Positions 1 through 8,791 are shown, counted from the stretch's first letter. The stretch is DNA of 64,000 nt from Lysobacter enzymogenes (GCF_023617245.1 NZ_CP067396.1:3224001-3288000); one strand, 5' to 3'. Made by a program: numbers and translations. Notes: generated by a model not told the origin, from the sequence alone.

Positions 1-1
1 G

Positions 2-910
2 CTCAAGGACGCTTACTTGTCCTACGACACCCGCCTGGGCGGACACGCGGTCGAGTTCTACCTCGGCAACAAGCTCAAGGACCGCAGCCTCGACGGCGCC
101 ACCAGCGGCGTCGCCACCCCGTTTATGGAGCGCAACGCGGTCGCCTCGGTCGGCGGCATGCAAAGCGGCTACTTCGGCCTCGGCCTCAGCGCCAAGGTGT
201 TCGGCGACGGCTGGCACGCCAGCCTCGCGGTGACCGGCGACGACGTCGGCAACGCCGGGGACACCAGCGACACCGTCGCCTACCTCGCCCGCGCGCACTG
301 GAACCCGCTCAAGGGCGGCGACGGCTTCGTCCATCTCGGCGGTTGGTATTGGTACGAGCAACTCGGCGCCGATGTCGTCAGCATCAACAAGACCTCGCCG
401 GTCGCGCTGGGCTGGAACGATCAGGTGCGGGTCTCGGCCAGCAGCATCGCCAACGTCGACAACGACCGTGCCTGGGGCGCGGAACTCGGCGCGGTCTACC
501 GCAGCGGCTGGCTGTTCGGCGAACGCACGGTGCGCACCATCGAATCCGACACCGTCGGCGAAGTGCGGCACAAGGCCAGTTCGGTCTACGCCGGCTGGCT
601 GCTGACCGGCGAGAAACCCGGCTTCAGCCGCCGCTCGGGCGTGTGGACCGCGACCCGGGTGTTGCGGCCGGTCGACCAGGGCGGCATCGGCGCGTTCGAA
701 CTGGCAGTGCGCTACGACCGCTACGACTTCACCGATGCCGCCCGCGGCGGCGACGGCGATGCCTGGACGCTGGGTGTCAATTGGTATCTCAACGACTGGT
801 CGCGGCTGATGCTCAACTACGTGTTCTGGAAGACCGACAACAAGGTCGGTGCGTTCCAGGGGCCGGATTCGGGCCGCACCCTCGGCCTGCGCGCGCAGGT
901 CGCGTTCTAG
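2..910 (+). CDS. OprP/OprO-type phosphate-selective porin, C-terminal part (5' cut by window edge)
   Basis: The reading frame is already open at the left edge, so the start lies outside the window. About 302 codons remain. The visible start reads LKDAYLSYD, which matches the strand-turn pattern of the Porin_O_P family. The body alternates aromatic and polar residues as outer-membrane beta strands do, and the chain ends in Val-Ala-Phe, the C-terminal Phe expected of a barrel recognised by the BAM machinery. Family members are trimeric outer-membrane channels for phosphate or polyphosphate, usually induced by phosphate starvation. No regulatory region is visible. Substrate preference cannot be read from this fragment. 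Confidence 0.75.
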   Translation, partial: LKDAYLSYDTRLGGHAVEFYLGNKLKDRSLDGATSGVATPFMERNAVASVGGMQSGYFGLGLSAKVFGDGWHASLAVTGDDVGNAGDTSDTVAYLARAHWNPLKGGDGFVHLGGWYWYEQLGADVVSINKTSPVALGWNDQVRVSASSIANVDNDRAWGAELGAVYRSGWLFGERTVRTIESDTVGEVRHKASSVYAGWLLTGEKPGFSRRSGVWTATRVLRPVDQGGIGAFELAVRYDRYDFTDAARGGDGDAWTLGVNWYLNDWSRLMLNYVFWKTDNKVGAFQGPDSGRTLGLRAQVAF

Positions 911-941
911 CGCGGCCGAACAGCGCGGCCGACGCGCGCGA

Positions 942-1892
942 TCAGTACGACGACGCGGCGCGGCCCGCCGTCGCCTGCACCGGCTCGGACACCCGCAGGA
1001 TCCGCTGCAACTCGCGCGCTTCCTCCAGCGGCGGCCGGCCGAACATGCGCTTGAACTCGCGGTTGAACTGCGACGCGCTCTCGTAGCCGACCCGGCGCGC
1101 CGCGTCGGCGGCGGCGCAGCCGTTGCGGATCATCAGCAGGCGCGCCTGATGCAGGCGCATCGCCTTGATGTACTGGATCGGCGAGGCGGCGGTGACCGCC
1201 TTGAAGCGCGCGTGGAAGGCCGGCACGCTCATGCTCGCCTCGCCCGCTAGGCTGGTCACGTCGAGCTTGCGGTCGTACTGGTCGTGGATGCGGCGCAATG
1301 CCTTGGCGATGCGGCCGAAATGGCCGCCCTGCGCCATCGCCGCGCGCAGGCTGCCGCCCTGCTCGCCGGTCAGCGCCAGGAACGCGATCTCGCGCGCGAT
1401 CGCCGGCGCCAGCAGCGCGCTTTCGGCCGGATCGCACAGCGCTTCGAGCAGGCGCACGGCGGCGTCGCTCATGCGTTCGTCCATCGGCGAGGCCACCATC
1501 GTCGCCGGCGGCACCTCGCTGTCGGGGCGCATCCGGTCCAGCGACAGCGCCAGTTCGGCGATCGCGCTGGGATCGATGCGCAGGGCGATGCCGAACATCG
1601 GTTCGTCGGCGCTGGCCTCGGTCTCGGTCTCGAACGGCAGCGGCACCGCCAGCGCGAGGTAATGCTGGGCGTCGTAGACGTAGGCGCGGTCGTTGTGGAA
1701 CGCACGCTTGCGGCCCTGCACCACGATCACGATGCTCGGCTCGTACAGCGCCGGGGTGCGCTGCACCGGCCGCTCGCAGCGCATCAGGCTCACCGAATCC
1801 AGGCGCGAACGGGTGTAGCCCTCGCCGGGCGCGAGCCGGGCGACGAGTTCGACCATGCGCGCGCGGCGCGCGGCGGAATCGGTGGCGGACAT
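942..1892 (-). CDS. AraC-family regulator with AraC_N cupin domain
   Basis: A 316-residue protein. The N-terminal half carries the AraC_N ligand-sensing domain, including the stretch around EPSIVIVVQGRK. The C-terminal third holds the double helix-turn-helix, with DVTSLAGEASMS followed by AFHARFK and SPIQYIK, then the second helix pair ending in ASQFNREFKRMFG. An in-frame TTG lies 30 bases further upstream; I prefer the ATG at 1892 because the extra residues are not domain-like. The gene is divergent from the SDR gene at 2089, about 196 bp away. Pairing of an AraC_N regulator with a divergent short-chain oxidoreductase is common in Xanthomonadaceae and suggests that it controls that neighbour. 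The inducer is unknown. Confidence 0.85.
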   Translation of the reverse strand: MSATDSAARRARMVELVARLAPGEGYTRSRLDSVSLMRCERPVQRTPALYEPSIVIVVQGRKRAFHNDRAYVYDAQHYLALAVPLPFETETEASADEPMFGIALRIDPSAIAELALSLDRMRPDSEVPPATMVASPMDERMSDAAVRLLEALCDPAESALLAPAIAREIAFLALTGEQGGSLRAAMAQGGHFGRIAKALRRIHDQYDRKLDVTSLAGEASMSVPAFHARFKAVTAASPIQYIKAMRLHQARLLMIRNGCAAADAARRVGYESASQFNREFKRMFGRPPLEEARELQRILRVSEPVQATAGRAASSY

Positions 1893-2088
1893 GGGCAACG
1901 GGGCGGCGTGCGGAACAGGCAAGGACTATACCGCCGCCCCACCGGCCGGCGCGGGCGTGCATGGCCGGCTCGATAGGAATGGGCAAGGACCGGCCACGAT
2001 CGGGTCTTAGCCCGCCCCCGCCCGCTGCCTAGCATTTGCCTCACCGCGGCGCCGCACCGGTGCCGCCTCCCCCGACAGGAATTCCGCC

Positions 2089-2829
2089 ATGAGCCTCGTT
2101 ACCGCTTCCCCGAAAACCATCCTCGTCACCGGCGCCAGCAGCGGCATCGGCGAGGCCACCGCGCGCGAGCTGGCCCGGCGCGGCCACCGCGTCGTGGTCG
2201 GCGCGCGCCGCGGCGAGCGCCTGGACGCGCTGTGCCGCGAACTCGCCGGCGCCGGCGCGCAGGTCGCCTGGCGCGAGCTCGACGTCACCCGCCTGGACGA
2301 CATGCAGGGCTTCGTCGCCTTCGCCGAAGAGCGCTTCGGCCCGGTCGATGTATTGGTCAACAACGCCGGGGTGATGCCGCTGTCGCCGCTGAGCGCGCTG
2401 AAGATCGACGAATGGGACCGCATGCTCGACGTCAACGTGCGCGGCGTGCTGCACGGCATCGCCGCGACGCTGCCCGGCATGCAGGCGCGCGGCCGCGGCC
2501 AGATCGTCAACGTGTCCTCGATCGGCGGCCACGCGGTGTGGCCGAACGCCGCGGTGTACTGCGCGACCAAGTACGCGGTGCGGGCGATCTCCGACGGCCT
2601 GCGCCAGGAGACCGACACGATCCGCGTCACCATCGTCTCGCCGGGCGTGGTCGAGTCGGAACTGGCCGACACCATCACCGATGCCGGCGCGCGCGAGGCG
2701 ATGAAGGCGTTCCGCGAGGTCGCGCTGCCCGCGCAGGCCATCGCCGAAGCGGTCGCCTATGCGGTCGAGCAGCCCGCGCACGTGGACGTCAGCGAACTGA
2801 TCGTACGCCCGACCGCGAGCCCGTACTGA
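2089..2829 (+). CDS. Short-chain dehydrogenase/reductase (classical SDR)
   Basis: 246 residues, the usual length for a classical SDR. The nucleotide-binding motif TGASSGIG is at residues 14-21, NNAG at 91-94, the catalytic Ser at 143 or 144, and YxxxK is Tyr157/Lys161. The sequence after the glycine motif has Arg residues (GARRGER), which favours NADP(H). AGGA sits a few bases before the ATG. It is cytosolic, and its closest general type is the COG4221 group of broad-specificity alcohol and carbonyl dehydrogenases. The substrate is not deducible. It is transcribed away from the AraC regulator and converges on the amidohydrolase gene, with a 27-bp gap. Confidence 0.88.
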   Translation: MSLVTASPKTILVTGASSGIGEATARELARRGHRVVVGARRGERLDALCRELAGAGAQVAWRELDVTRLDDMQGFVAFAEERFGPVDVLVNNAGVMPLSPLSALKIDEWDRMLDVNVRGVLHGIAATLPGMQARGRGQIVNVSSIGGHAVWPNAAVYCATKYAVRAISDGLRQETDTIRVTIVSPGVVESELADTITDAGAREAMKAFREVALPAQAIAEAVAYAVEQPAHVDVSELIVRPTASPY

Positions 2830-2856
2830 CCCGCCACTGTCTCAGTGCAGGCCGGC

Positions 2857-3723
2857 TCAGCGCAGGCCGAACAGCCGGCGCGCGTTGCCGATCCGGATCT
2901 TCTCCTTCTCCTCATCGGTCAGGTCCAGGCGGTCGAGCGCATCGACCGCCTTGGCCAGCGGCAGCTGCGGATAGTCCGAACCCAGCAGCACCTGGCCGAT
3001 GCCGACGTTGCGTAGGGTCCAGACGAACTCCTTCTCGACCGGCGAGTCGGCCATCAGCACCGCGGTGGCGGAAATGTCGAAGAAGATGTTGTCGGCGAAG
3101 AAGTCGTCGGCGGTGCGCGCCAGCGCCAATATGTTCCAGAAGCGGAAGTTCATGCCGCCGATATGGGCGAAGATGAAGCGGGTCTTCGGCGCCTGGATGG
3201 CCACATTGAACAGGCGCTCGCTGTCGCCGGGCAGGATGTTGGCGTTGTCGAACAGCACCACCACGCCGAGCTCGCCGGCCTTGCGCACCAGCGGCAGCAC
3301 GCGCGGATCGGCGGCGTCGAATTGCTGCGTGTGCGGATGCAGCTTCAGCACCTTGACCCCGCGGCCAGCGACGCGCGCGAGTTCGTCGATGGCCGCCTGG
3401 CCGTCGTAGGGATGCACGGTCGCCACCGCCAGCATCTCCGGGTGCTTGGCCGCGAGCGCGATGTGGGCGTCGTTGGCGCGGCGGATCGCGTCCGGATCGC
3501 CCTGCAGCGCCTGATGCGGGCCGCCGAACCACATGCCGGCGAAACCGGCGAGCTTGAGCTTGGCGTCGGCGACTTCGCGCTCGTAGGTCTTCAGCGAGGC
3601 CTCACCTTCGCGCAGATGGACGTGGACGTCGAACACCGGCTGCGGCGCCGGCGGCGGCGCGGCAGCGGCGGCGAACGACGCGACGGCGAGCGACAACGGG
3701 AGGATGGCGAGTAGACGGCGCAT
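2857..3723 (-). CDS. Secreted amidohydrolase (amidohydrolase_2 / TIM-barrel)
   Basis: 288 residues with a cleavable signal peptide of about 21 residues (MRRLLAILPLSLAVASFAAAA). The metal-binding HxH of the amidohydrolase superfamily is seen as DVHVH, His34 and His36. Later metal and catalytic positions are KLHPH, the AHIGG histidine and the GSDYP aspartate near the end. This order fits the PF04909 family of decarboxylases and lactonases rather than urease-type enzymes. The signal peptide predicts a periplasmic or secreted enzyme. It stands alone, convergent with the SDR and divergent from the effector gene at 3894. The substrate is unknown. Confidence 0.8.
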   Translation of the reverse strand: MRRLLAILPLSLAVASFAAAAAPPPAPQPVFDVHVHLREGEASLKTYEREVADAKLKLAGFAGMWFGGPHQALQGDPDAIRRANDAHIALAAKHPEMLAVATVHPYDGQAAIDELARVAGRGVKVLKLHPHTQQFDAADPRVLPLVRKAGELGVVVLFDNANILPGDSERLFNVAIQAPKTRFIFAHIGGMNFRFWNILALARTADDFFADNIFFDISATAVLMADSPVEKEFVWTLRNVGIGQVLLGSDYPQLPLAKAVDALDRLDLTDEEKEKIRIGNARRLFGLR

Positions 3724-3893
3724 CGATTCGGTTCCTGACTGCGTGGGCGCACAGGATAGCGGCTGCGCGTCCTCGCCGCCGCCCGTGTGGCCGGCCCGCG
3801 GCGGTTTGCGCGTAAAGCCTCACGTCGATGGCCGCGCCGGACTGCATGCGCGCGGCGCCCGGCGCCGCGCGCGCCGCCAACGGGAGCAACCTC

Positions 3894-5342
3894 ATGGGCT
3901 TCACCCTCGAAGAGAAGACGCTGAAAAGCGGCGAAACCGTCACCCTGGTGCATTGGGAAGACCTGTCGCCGACCCGCCACGGCAAGGCTTTGCAGGACCG
4001 CGACTGGGACGGTAGCGGCAACCGCAAGGGCCTGAGCTTCTACGACTCCACCTCCGAATACATGCACAACAGCTGGGCCAGCGAGCACATGGCGCCGCAG
4101 GGGGTGACCTTGCCCGGCAAGGGCTCGCTGATGCTCTACCACCATGAGCAGACCGGCACCTGGCACAGCGCCGACGCGCTCGACATCGACCACGTCGCGC
4201 AGTGGAAGGACCACTTCGTCGAACGCGGGGTCAAAAGCCAGGCCGAGGCGATGATGGCTTACAACGACGTCGACAACCTGCGCCTGCTGCCGGCGCCGGT
4301 GAACCGCGCCCGCGACGCCGCGTTTCGCGTGCTGGATACCCACGGCGCGGATTCGCCGGAATGGAAACAGTGGGTCGAGGACCGCTTCGCGTTCGATCCC
4401 AAGACCAACCGGCCCGGCTTCGATCCGGACGTGGACGGCAGCGTGCGCAAGCGCACCACCATGGAGCAGCCGTGGAAGCCGGAGGACGGCCGCACGGGCC
4501 TGAGCTTCGATGCGGCGGTGCTGGGCAAGTGGTATCAGGCCAAGCTGCAGGAGTGCTATGCCGGCGAAGTCGAGGTGCGCCATCCGCAGACCGGCGACAA
4601 GAGCAAGGTGCCGCTGTTCTTCTGCCAGGCCTCGGGCCAGCTGTGCACCCGCGACGCCTTCGACATCGACCACGAAATCCCGTTCGAACTGCTGGGCCCG
4701 GAGATGGCCAAGCACGCCGGGCGCGGCGGGCTGAGCAAGGCCGACGCGCTGGACGGCTACAACGACACCAGCAACCTGCGCCTGGTCGCGCGCGGGGTCA
4801 ACAGCTCGCACGACTTCGAGATCCAGGCCTCGGGCGAGTACCGCGACGAGAAGATCGCGCCGGAAAAGCGCGGCGAGTTCAAGGGCTTCCTCGGCGAAGA
4901 AGGCGGCCTGCTGTCGCCGCAGCTCAAGCAGCAGTTGCGCGAACTCGGCCGCAACTATCCCTCGCCGCAACAGCTCATGAGCGACTTCGGCCAGCCCGGC
5001 TACGGGCCGTACACCCAGGCGCTGGGGAAGCTGGAACAAACCGGCTTCGGCCAGGCCATGACCGCGCAGGAACGCAGCAACGTCGCCGGTACCCTGGCGG
5101 TGGCCGCGACCCAGTTTCGCCTCAACATCGACCACGTCGCCCAAAGCGAGGACGGCACCCGGGTGTTCGCGATCCAGGGCGATCCGAAGAACAACCAGTT
5201 CGTCTGGGCCGACGCCCAGGGCGCCAAGCAACAGTCGCTGGCCCAGAGCACGGTCGATCTGAACCGGATCGTCCACGAACAGAACAATCCGTCGGGTCCG
5301 CAACTGAACCAGCAGCAGCACCGCAACGCGACGCTGCAGTAA
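3894..5342 (+). CDS. Candidate X-T4SS effector: tandem HNH-like nuclease modules plus C-terminal XVIPCD
   Basis: 482 residues from the ATG at 3894, preceded by GGGAG about seven bases away. Two similar modules each begin with GLSF (near 47 and 202) and carry a DIDH motif (97-100 and 257-260) followed about 30 residues later by Asn-Asp-x-x-Asn-Leu-Arg-Leu and a further Asn. This is the HNH/His-Me finger layout. The second module also has Cys244 and Cys251. Residues from about 393 to 455 match the XVIPCD secretion signal: NIDHVAQSEDG, then VFAIQGD, then ADAQGA and a Ser-rich turn. A Gln-rich tail follows (LNQQQ). XVIPCD proteins are delivered by the Xanthomonadales type IV system into rival bacteria, so I infer a nuclease toxin. 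No signal peptide is present. No immunity gene is obvious next to it. Confidence 0.72.
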   Translation: MGFTLEEKTLKSGETVTLVHWEDLSPTRHGKALQDRDWDGSGNRKGLSFYDSTSEYMHNSWASEHMAPQGVTLPGKGSLMLYHHEQTGTWHSADALDIDHVAQWKDHFVERGVKSQAEAMMAYNDVDNLRLLPAPVNRARDAAFRVLDTHGADSPEWKQWVEDRFAFDPKTNRPGFDPDVDGSVRKRTTMEQPWKPEDGRTGLSFDAAVLGKWYQAKLQECYAGEVEVRHPQTGDKSKVPLFFCQASGQLCTRDAFDIDHEIPFELLGPEMAKHAGRGGLSKADALDGYNDTSNLRLVARGVNSSHDFEIQASGEYRDEKIAPEKRGEFKGFLGEEGGLLSPQLKQQLRELGRNYPSPQQLMSDFGQPGYGPYTQALGKLEQTGFGQAMTAQERSNVAGTLAVAATQFRLNIDHVAQSEDGTRVFAIQGDPKNNQFVWADAQGAKQQSLAQSTVDLNRIVHEQNNPSGPQLNQQQHRNATLQ

Positions 5343-5360
5343 ACCCGCCGCGGCGCACGC

Positions 5361-5390
5361 ACACGCCCGCACACGCACGCACACGCACGC
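5361..5390. repeat. Three tandem 10-bp CA/CG-rich repeats
   Basis: Three head-to-tail decamers, ACACGCCCGC then ACACGCACGC twice, lie just downstream of the effector stop codon. The alternating purine-pyrimidine sequence is slippage-prone. No coding role is seen. Confidence 0.8.
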
Positions 5391-5399
5391 GGGCGTCGC

Positions 5400-5430
5400 G
5401 CGCGAACGCGGGCCTGCCGCCCGTTCGCGC
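5400..5430. terminator. Hairpin downstream of effector gene, possible terminator
   Basis: The arms GCGCGAACG (5400-5408) and CGTTCGCGC (5422-5430) are a perfect inverted repeat with a GC-rich loop. No T-run follows, so it may only be a 3'-end stabilising hairpin. Confidence 0.4.
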
Positions 5431-5471
5431 AAACTGCGAAGCCGTCGACAGGATCGGCGCCGCCGCGCGGC

Positions 5472-5501
5472 TGGACGTAGCGCGCGCGGCGTGCCTATCA
5501 T
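5472..5501 (+). promoter_or_regulatory. Putative promoter of the TPR-sodA-ZIP operon
   Basis: TGGACG (5472-5477) and TATCAT (5496-5501) are 18 bp apart and could be -35 and -10 elements. The -10 overlaps a Fur-like half-site, AATGATAG on the reverse strand. The second half of a Fur box is not convincing, so iron control is only a suggestion. Confidence 0.35.
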
Positions 5502-5564
5502 TCCCGCGCCTGAGTACGCACCGTGTCGTCACGCAAAGGGCCCCTTGTCACCGAGGAGCCGCCC

Positions 5565-6110
5565 ATGCGTACTCGATCTCCGCCCGCCTCGCCCGCGCCC
5601 GATCCATCCGCGCCGGCGCCAGAGCCAGCCCTCGCCGCCACCGCACAGACCGCCGCGCGCGACGCCCTCGCGCAGTGGCGCGAACTCACCCGCCAGGCCA
5701 ACGCCGCGTTCGACCGGCGCCAGCTCGCCCACGCCCAGCGCCTGTACCGGCAAGCCTTGCGCATCGTCGATGCGCCGGATTGGCGCGCGGCGCTCGCCGT
5801 CGCGCCCGACGAACTGCTCGCCGCGCGCGTGGTGTCGCACCACAACCTGGCCGAAACCCATCGCCGCCAGCGCGATCCCGAGCGCGCGCGCGAGCAGCTG
5901 TGCCTGGCGCATGAGGCGCTGACCGGCATCGCCTGCGACCCGCGCGCCGGCGACGCCGTGCGGCGCTGCGCGCTGCGCCACCTCGGCCGCACCCGCCTGG
6001 CCCTGCTCGACTGGCAGAGCGCGCGCGGGGTCTGCGCCCGCACCCAGGTCGCGTTGCGCGAGAGCGCGGCGGCGCTGGCGCGCAGCGACGCCGGCCCGGC
6101 CACGCATTGA
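5565..6110 (+). CDS. TPR-like protein of unknown function, first gene of the sodA operon
   Basis: 181 residues. GAGGAG precedes the ATG by about eight bases and fixes the start. After a Pro/Ala-rich N-terminus of about 35 residues the chain is helical, with TPR-like pairs such as [21 protein letters not shown] and [20 protein letters not shown], the second containing the family's usual small/large residue spacing. It has no signal peptide. It lies 26 bp before sodA, and the order unknown gene, Mn-SOD, ZIP transporter resembles the iron-regulated orfX-sodA-PA4467 segment of Pseudomonas aeruginosa. I infer an accessory role in Mn-SOD expression or metallation, but no function is established from sequence. 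Confidence 0.7.
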   Translation: MRTRSPPASPAPDPSAPAPEPALAATAQTAARDALAQWRELTRQANAAFDRRQLAHAQRLYRQALRIVDAPDWRAALAVAPDELLAARVVSHHNLAETHRRQRDPERAREQLCLAHEALTGIACDPRAGDAVRRCALRHLGRTRLALLDWQSARGVCARTQVALRESAAALARSDAGPATH

Positions 6111-6136
6111 TCTCTTCACCCGCACGGATACCGACC

Positions 6137-6769
6137 ATGCCGCACCAGCTTCCCGCCCTGCCCTACGCCTACGACGCGCTGGAACCGCACATCGACGCGA
6201 AGACGATGGAGATCCACCACAGCCGCCACCACCAGACCTACATCGCCAACCTCAACGCCGCGGTGAAAGGCGGCGAATACGAAGACGTGCCGGCCGAAAC
6301 CCTGATCGCCGACATCGACGCCCTGCCCGAGGCGCTGCGCCTGCCGGTGCGCAACAACGGCGGCGGCCACGCCAACCACAGCCTGTTCTGGACGGTCATG
6401 GCGCCGCCCGAGCACGGCGGCGGCGGCGCGCCGGACGGCGCGCTGGCGCAGGCGATCGATGCGCAACTGGGCGGCTTCGACGCGTTCAAGGACGCCTTCA
6501 CCAAGGCCGCGCTGACCCGCTTCGGCAGCGGCTGGGCGTGGCTGACGGTCGACGCCGGCGGACGCCTGGCGGTGGAAAGCAGCGGCAACCAGGACAGCCC
6601 GCTGATGCGCGGGATCGGTTCCGGCGCCACCCCGATCCTCGGCCTCGACGTGTGGGAACACGCGTATTACCTGCAGTACCAGAACCGGCGCCCGGACTAC
6701 ATCGCCGCGTTCTACAACGTGGTGCATTGGCCGGAAGTGGCGAGACGTCATGCAGCGGCGCAGCGCTGA
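6137..6769 (+). CDS. sodA: Manganese superoxide dismutase
   Basis: 210 residues that align end to end with Mn/Fe-SODs. The metal ligands are His27 (MEIHHSRHH), His81 ([11 protein letters not shown]), Asp171 and His175 ([11 protein letters not shown]). Gln152 in [10 protein letters not shown] is the outer-sphere glutamine position typical of the manganese type. It is a cytosolic enzyme that converts superoxide to hydrogen peroxide and oxygen. An in-frame upstream start at 6107 would add ten unlikely residues; [15 protein letters not shown] is the family's usual N-terminus. The last 20 bases overlap the start of the ZIP transporter, so the two are probably translationally coupled. Confidence 0.96.
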   Translation: MPHQLPALPYAYDALEPHIDAKTMEIHHSRHHQTYIANLNAAVKGGEYEDVPAETLIADIDALPEALRLPVRNNGGGHANHSLFWTVMAPPEHGGGGAPDGALAQAIDAQLGGFDAFKDAFTKAALTRFGSGWAWLTVDAGGRLAVESSGNQDSPLMRGIGSGATPILGLDVWEHAYYLQYQNRRPDYIAAFYNVVHWPEVARRHAAAQR

Positions 6770-7688
6770 ACGCGGGCAATCCGCGGCGGCCGGCGAGCGC
6801 GACGGCCTGCGCCGGCTGACGCCGGCGCAATGGTGCGGCGTGGCGATCCTGGCGCTCGGCGCGGCGGCGATGCTGTCGGACCTGTGGCGCTGGCTCGGCA
6901 GCATGCCGGCGGTGCGCGAGGCCTTCGTCGGCGGCGCGGTCGCCGCCGCCGCGACCGCGCTGGGCGCGTTGCCGGTGTGGTTCTCGCAGCGCCTGTCCGA
7001 GCGCACCCAGGACACCTTGTTCGGCTTCGGCGCCGGGGTGATGCTGGCGGCGTGCGCGTTCTCGCTGATCATTCCCGGCCTCGCCGCGGCGCAGACGACG
7101 ACCTGGTTCGGCGGCGGCGAACGCGGCGCCAGCCTGGTGATCGGCGCGGCGGTGCTGCTGGGCGGCGCGGCGTTGATGCTGGTCGACCGGCTGGTCCCGC
7201 ACGAGCACTTCATCAAGGGCCGCGAAGGCCAGGCGCCGGGCACCTTGCGCCGGACTTGGCTGTTCGTATTCGCCGTCGCCCTGCACAACCTGCCCGAGGG
7301 CCTGGCCATCGGCGTCGGCTACGCCGGCAACGAGGGCGCGGTGCGGGCCAACGCGCTGGCGATCGGCATCGCCATCCAGGACGTGCCCGAAGGCCTGGTG
7401 GTCGCGGTGGCGTTGCTGGCGGCCGGCTACGGACGCGGGCTGGCGGTGTTCATCGGCGCGGCCAGCGGCCTGATCGAACCGGTCGGCGCGGTGCTCGGCG
7501 CGGCCGTGGTCGGGCATTCGCAGGCGCTGCTGCCGTGGGGCCTGGGTTTCGCCGCGGGCGCGATGCTGTTCGTGATCAGCCACGAGATCATTCCCGAATC
7601 GCACCGCAAGGGGCACGAGCGCTTCGCCACCGCCGGGCTGATGCTCGGGTTCGTGCTGATGATGGTGCTCGATACCGCGCTGGGTTGA
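6750..7688 (+). CDS. ZIP-family metal transporter
   Basis: 312 residues with about eight membrane segments. The two signature metal-site motifs are present: HNLPEG in helix 4 and DVPEG in helix 5, where His is replaced by Asp as in a known ZIP subgroup. [14 protein letters not shown] near the C-terminus adds a further His/Glu cluster. ZIP proteins bring zinc, manganese or iron into the cytosol. The start codon lies 20 bases inside sodA, which ties metal import to Mn-SOD, so manganese is an attractive but unproven substrate. Confidence 0.85.
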   Translation: MQRRSAERGQSAAAGERDGLRRLTPAQWCGVAILALGAAAMLSDLWRWLGSMPAVREAFVGGAVAAAATALGALPVWFSQRLSERTQDTLFGFGAGVMLAACAFSLIIPGLAAAQTTTWFGGGERGASLVIGAAVLLGGAALMLVDRLVPHEHFIKGREGQAPGTLRRTWLFVFAVALHNLPEGLAIGVGYAGNEGAVRANALAIGIAIQDVPEGLVVAVALLAAGYGRGLAVFIGAASGLIEPVGAVLGAAVVGHSQALLPWGLGFAAGAMLFVISHEIIPESHRKGHERFATAGLMLGFVLMMVLDTALG

Positions 7689-7704
7689 GCGCGGCCGCCA
7701 AACG

Positions 7705-7737
7705 ACGAAGCCGCCCGGCCACGCCGGACGGCTTCGT
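7705..7737. terminator. Bidirectional terminator hairpin
   Basis: The arms ACGAAGCCG (7705-7713) and CGGCTTCGT (7729-7737) form a 9-bp stem between the convergent ZIP gene and the small secreted-protein gene. Confidence 0.65.
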
Positions 7738-7757
7738 TCGAATCGATGCCGCGCGTC

Positions 7758-7970
7758 TTACATGACGCAGCCGGCGACCACTTTGTACTTCTTGGTGGTC
7801 GGTCCGTATCCCGGATCGCCGCAGGCCTCCGGCTGGCGCACGCCGACGGTATTGCCGGCGTCGTCGTAATAGATGGTCGAGCAGAAGCAGCCCTGGGTCT
7901 GGGTGGCCGCGCCGGTGCCGGCGGAGGCCGCCAGCAGCGCGCCCAATACGATCAGCTTGAATCGTTGCAT
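7758..7970 (-). CDS. Small secreted Cys-containing protein (DUF6289-like)
   Basis: 70 residues, with a very strong Shine-Dalgarno sequence, GGAGGATTACG, directly before the ATG. A signal peptide of about 21 residues ends near AGTGAA. The mature part of about 48 residues has four Cys (CFC, EACG, AGCVM), a YYDDAGNTVG segment and a PGYGP turn. This layout recalls the DUF6289 group of short exported proteins found mainly in Lysobacter and relatives, but that match is from memory of the pattern. Disulfide bonding in the periplasm or outside the cell is likely. Function is unknown. Confidence 0.75.
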   Translation of the reverse strand: MQRFKLIVLGALLAASAGTGAATQTQGCFCSTIYYDDAGNTVGVRQPEACGDPGYGPTTKKYKVVAGCVM

Positions 7971-8155
7971 CGTAATCCTCCCTACGCTTGCGCGCGGCGG
8001 TTCGCCGCGCGGGCACCATACAACGCCGAAGCCGGCGCGCGGGCCCACGACGTACGCACGAAAGTGCAATGAAGTTTCGATTGCGCGACCACGACGCAGA
8101 TGAACTGTGCGCGCGATCATGCCGTACTGCGATCCGCGCGCACCGGCGGCGGGGG

Positions 8156-8161
8156 TATAGT
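8156..8161 (+). promoter_or_regulatory. Candidate -10 element for the NIPSNAP gene
   Basis: TATAGT lies about 53 bp before the NIPSNAP start. No good -35 is visible. Confidence 0.3.
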
Positions 8162-8213
8162 GCCCGCGCGATGCGCCGCAACACGCGCCGCCCGCGTTCC
8201 GGAGATCGCGATC

Positions 8214-8570
8214 ATGACCACCGCGCCAGCGCCCGCCCGACTCGTGGAAATCCGCACCTACCGCCTCAAGCCGGGCCACGGCCCGCGTTTCGAAGCCGCC
8301 ATGGCGCAGACGCTGCCGATGCTGCGCGCCAGCGGCATGGACGTGGTCGCGTTCGTGAGCAGCGACCACGAGCACGAGAGCTATTGCCTGATCCGCGCCT
8401 ATGCCGACCGCACGCAACTGAACGCGCAGCAGGACGCGTTCTATTCCTCCGACGCCTGGCGCCAGGGGCCGCGCCAATCCCTGATCGATTGCCTGGAGGA
8501 CTACCTCAATACGCTGCTGTGGCTGGCGCCGGACAGCATCGAGGATCTGCGCGCGCGCAACGGCCGCTAG
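8214..8570 (+). CDS. NIPSNAP-family protein
   Basis: 118 residues. GGAG lies nine bases before the ATG at 8214. The opening VEIRTYRLKPGHGPRFEAAM and the later AYADRTQLNAQQDAFYSSDAW match the NIPSNAP domain, a ferredoxin-like alpha/beta barrel that usually acts as a dimer. Bacterial members are small cytosolic proteins of mostly unknown role. No operon partner is evident, since the next gene starts 221 bp downstream. Confidence 0.8.
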   Translation: MTTAPAPARLVEIRTYRLKPGHGPRFEAAMAQTLPMLRASGMDVVAFVSSDHEHESYCLIRAYADRTQLNAQQDAFYSSDAWRQGPRQSLIDCLEDYLNTLLWLAPDSIEDLRARNGR

Positions 8571-8791
8571 CCGCGCCCGCGGCACGAGCCAGCGGCCGGG
8601 ACTACGGCGCTGCCGACCGTCGAATCCGGAGACGCCGCGGGTCCGCGCACGCCGCTGCGGAGCTTGCCGGATCGGCCGGCAACCGCTTTGCGCGCTGGCG
8701 CGGGTTGGGAGTTCCGCCGCCCGGAACGTCCTTGGATATATGAACTCCTTCCGCCACGCGGAAGTCCGCCGTCTTCTGCCCGATCGCCTCC

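Noticed and set aside
5361..5390. CA-rich repeats as a CRISPR or coding repeat
   Set aside because: No spacers, and the repeats lie after the effector stop codon.
3591..5501. A 636-codon reading frame on the minus strand across the effector
   Set aside because: It is the antisense shadow of a high-GC gene, with no ribosome-binding site or family features. The plus-strand frame has clear domains.
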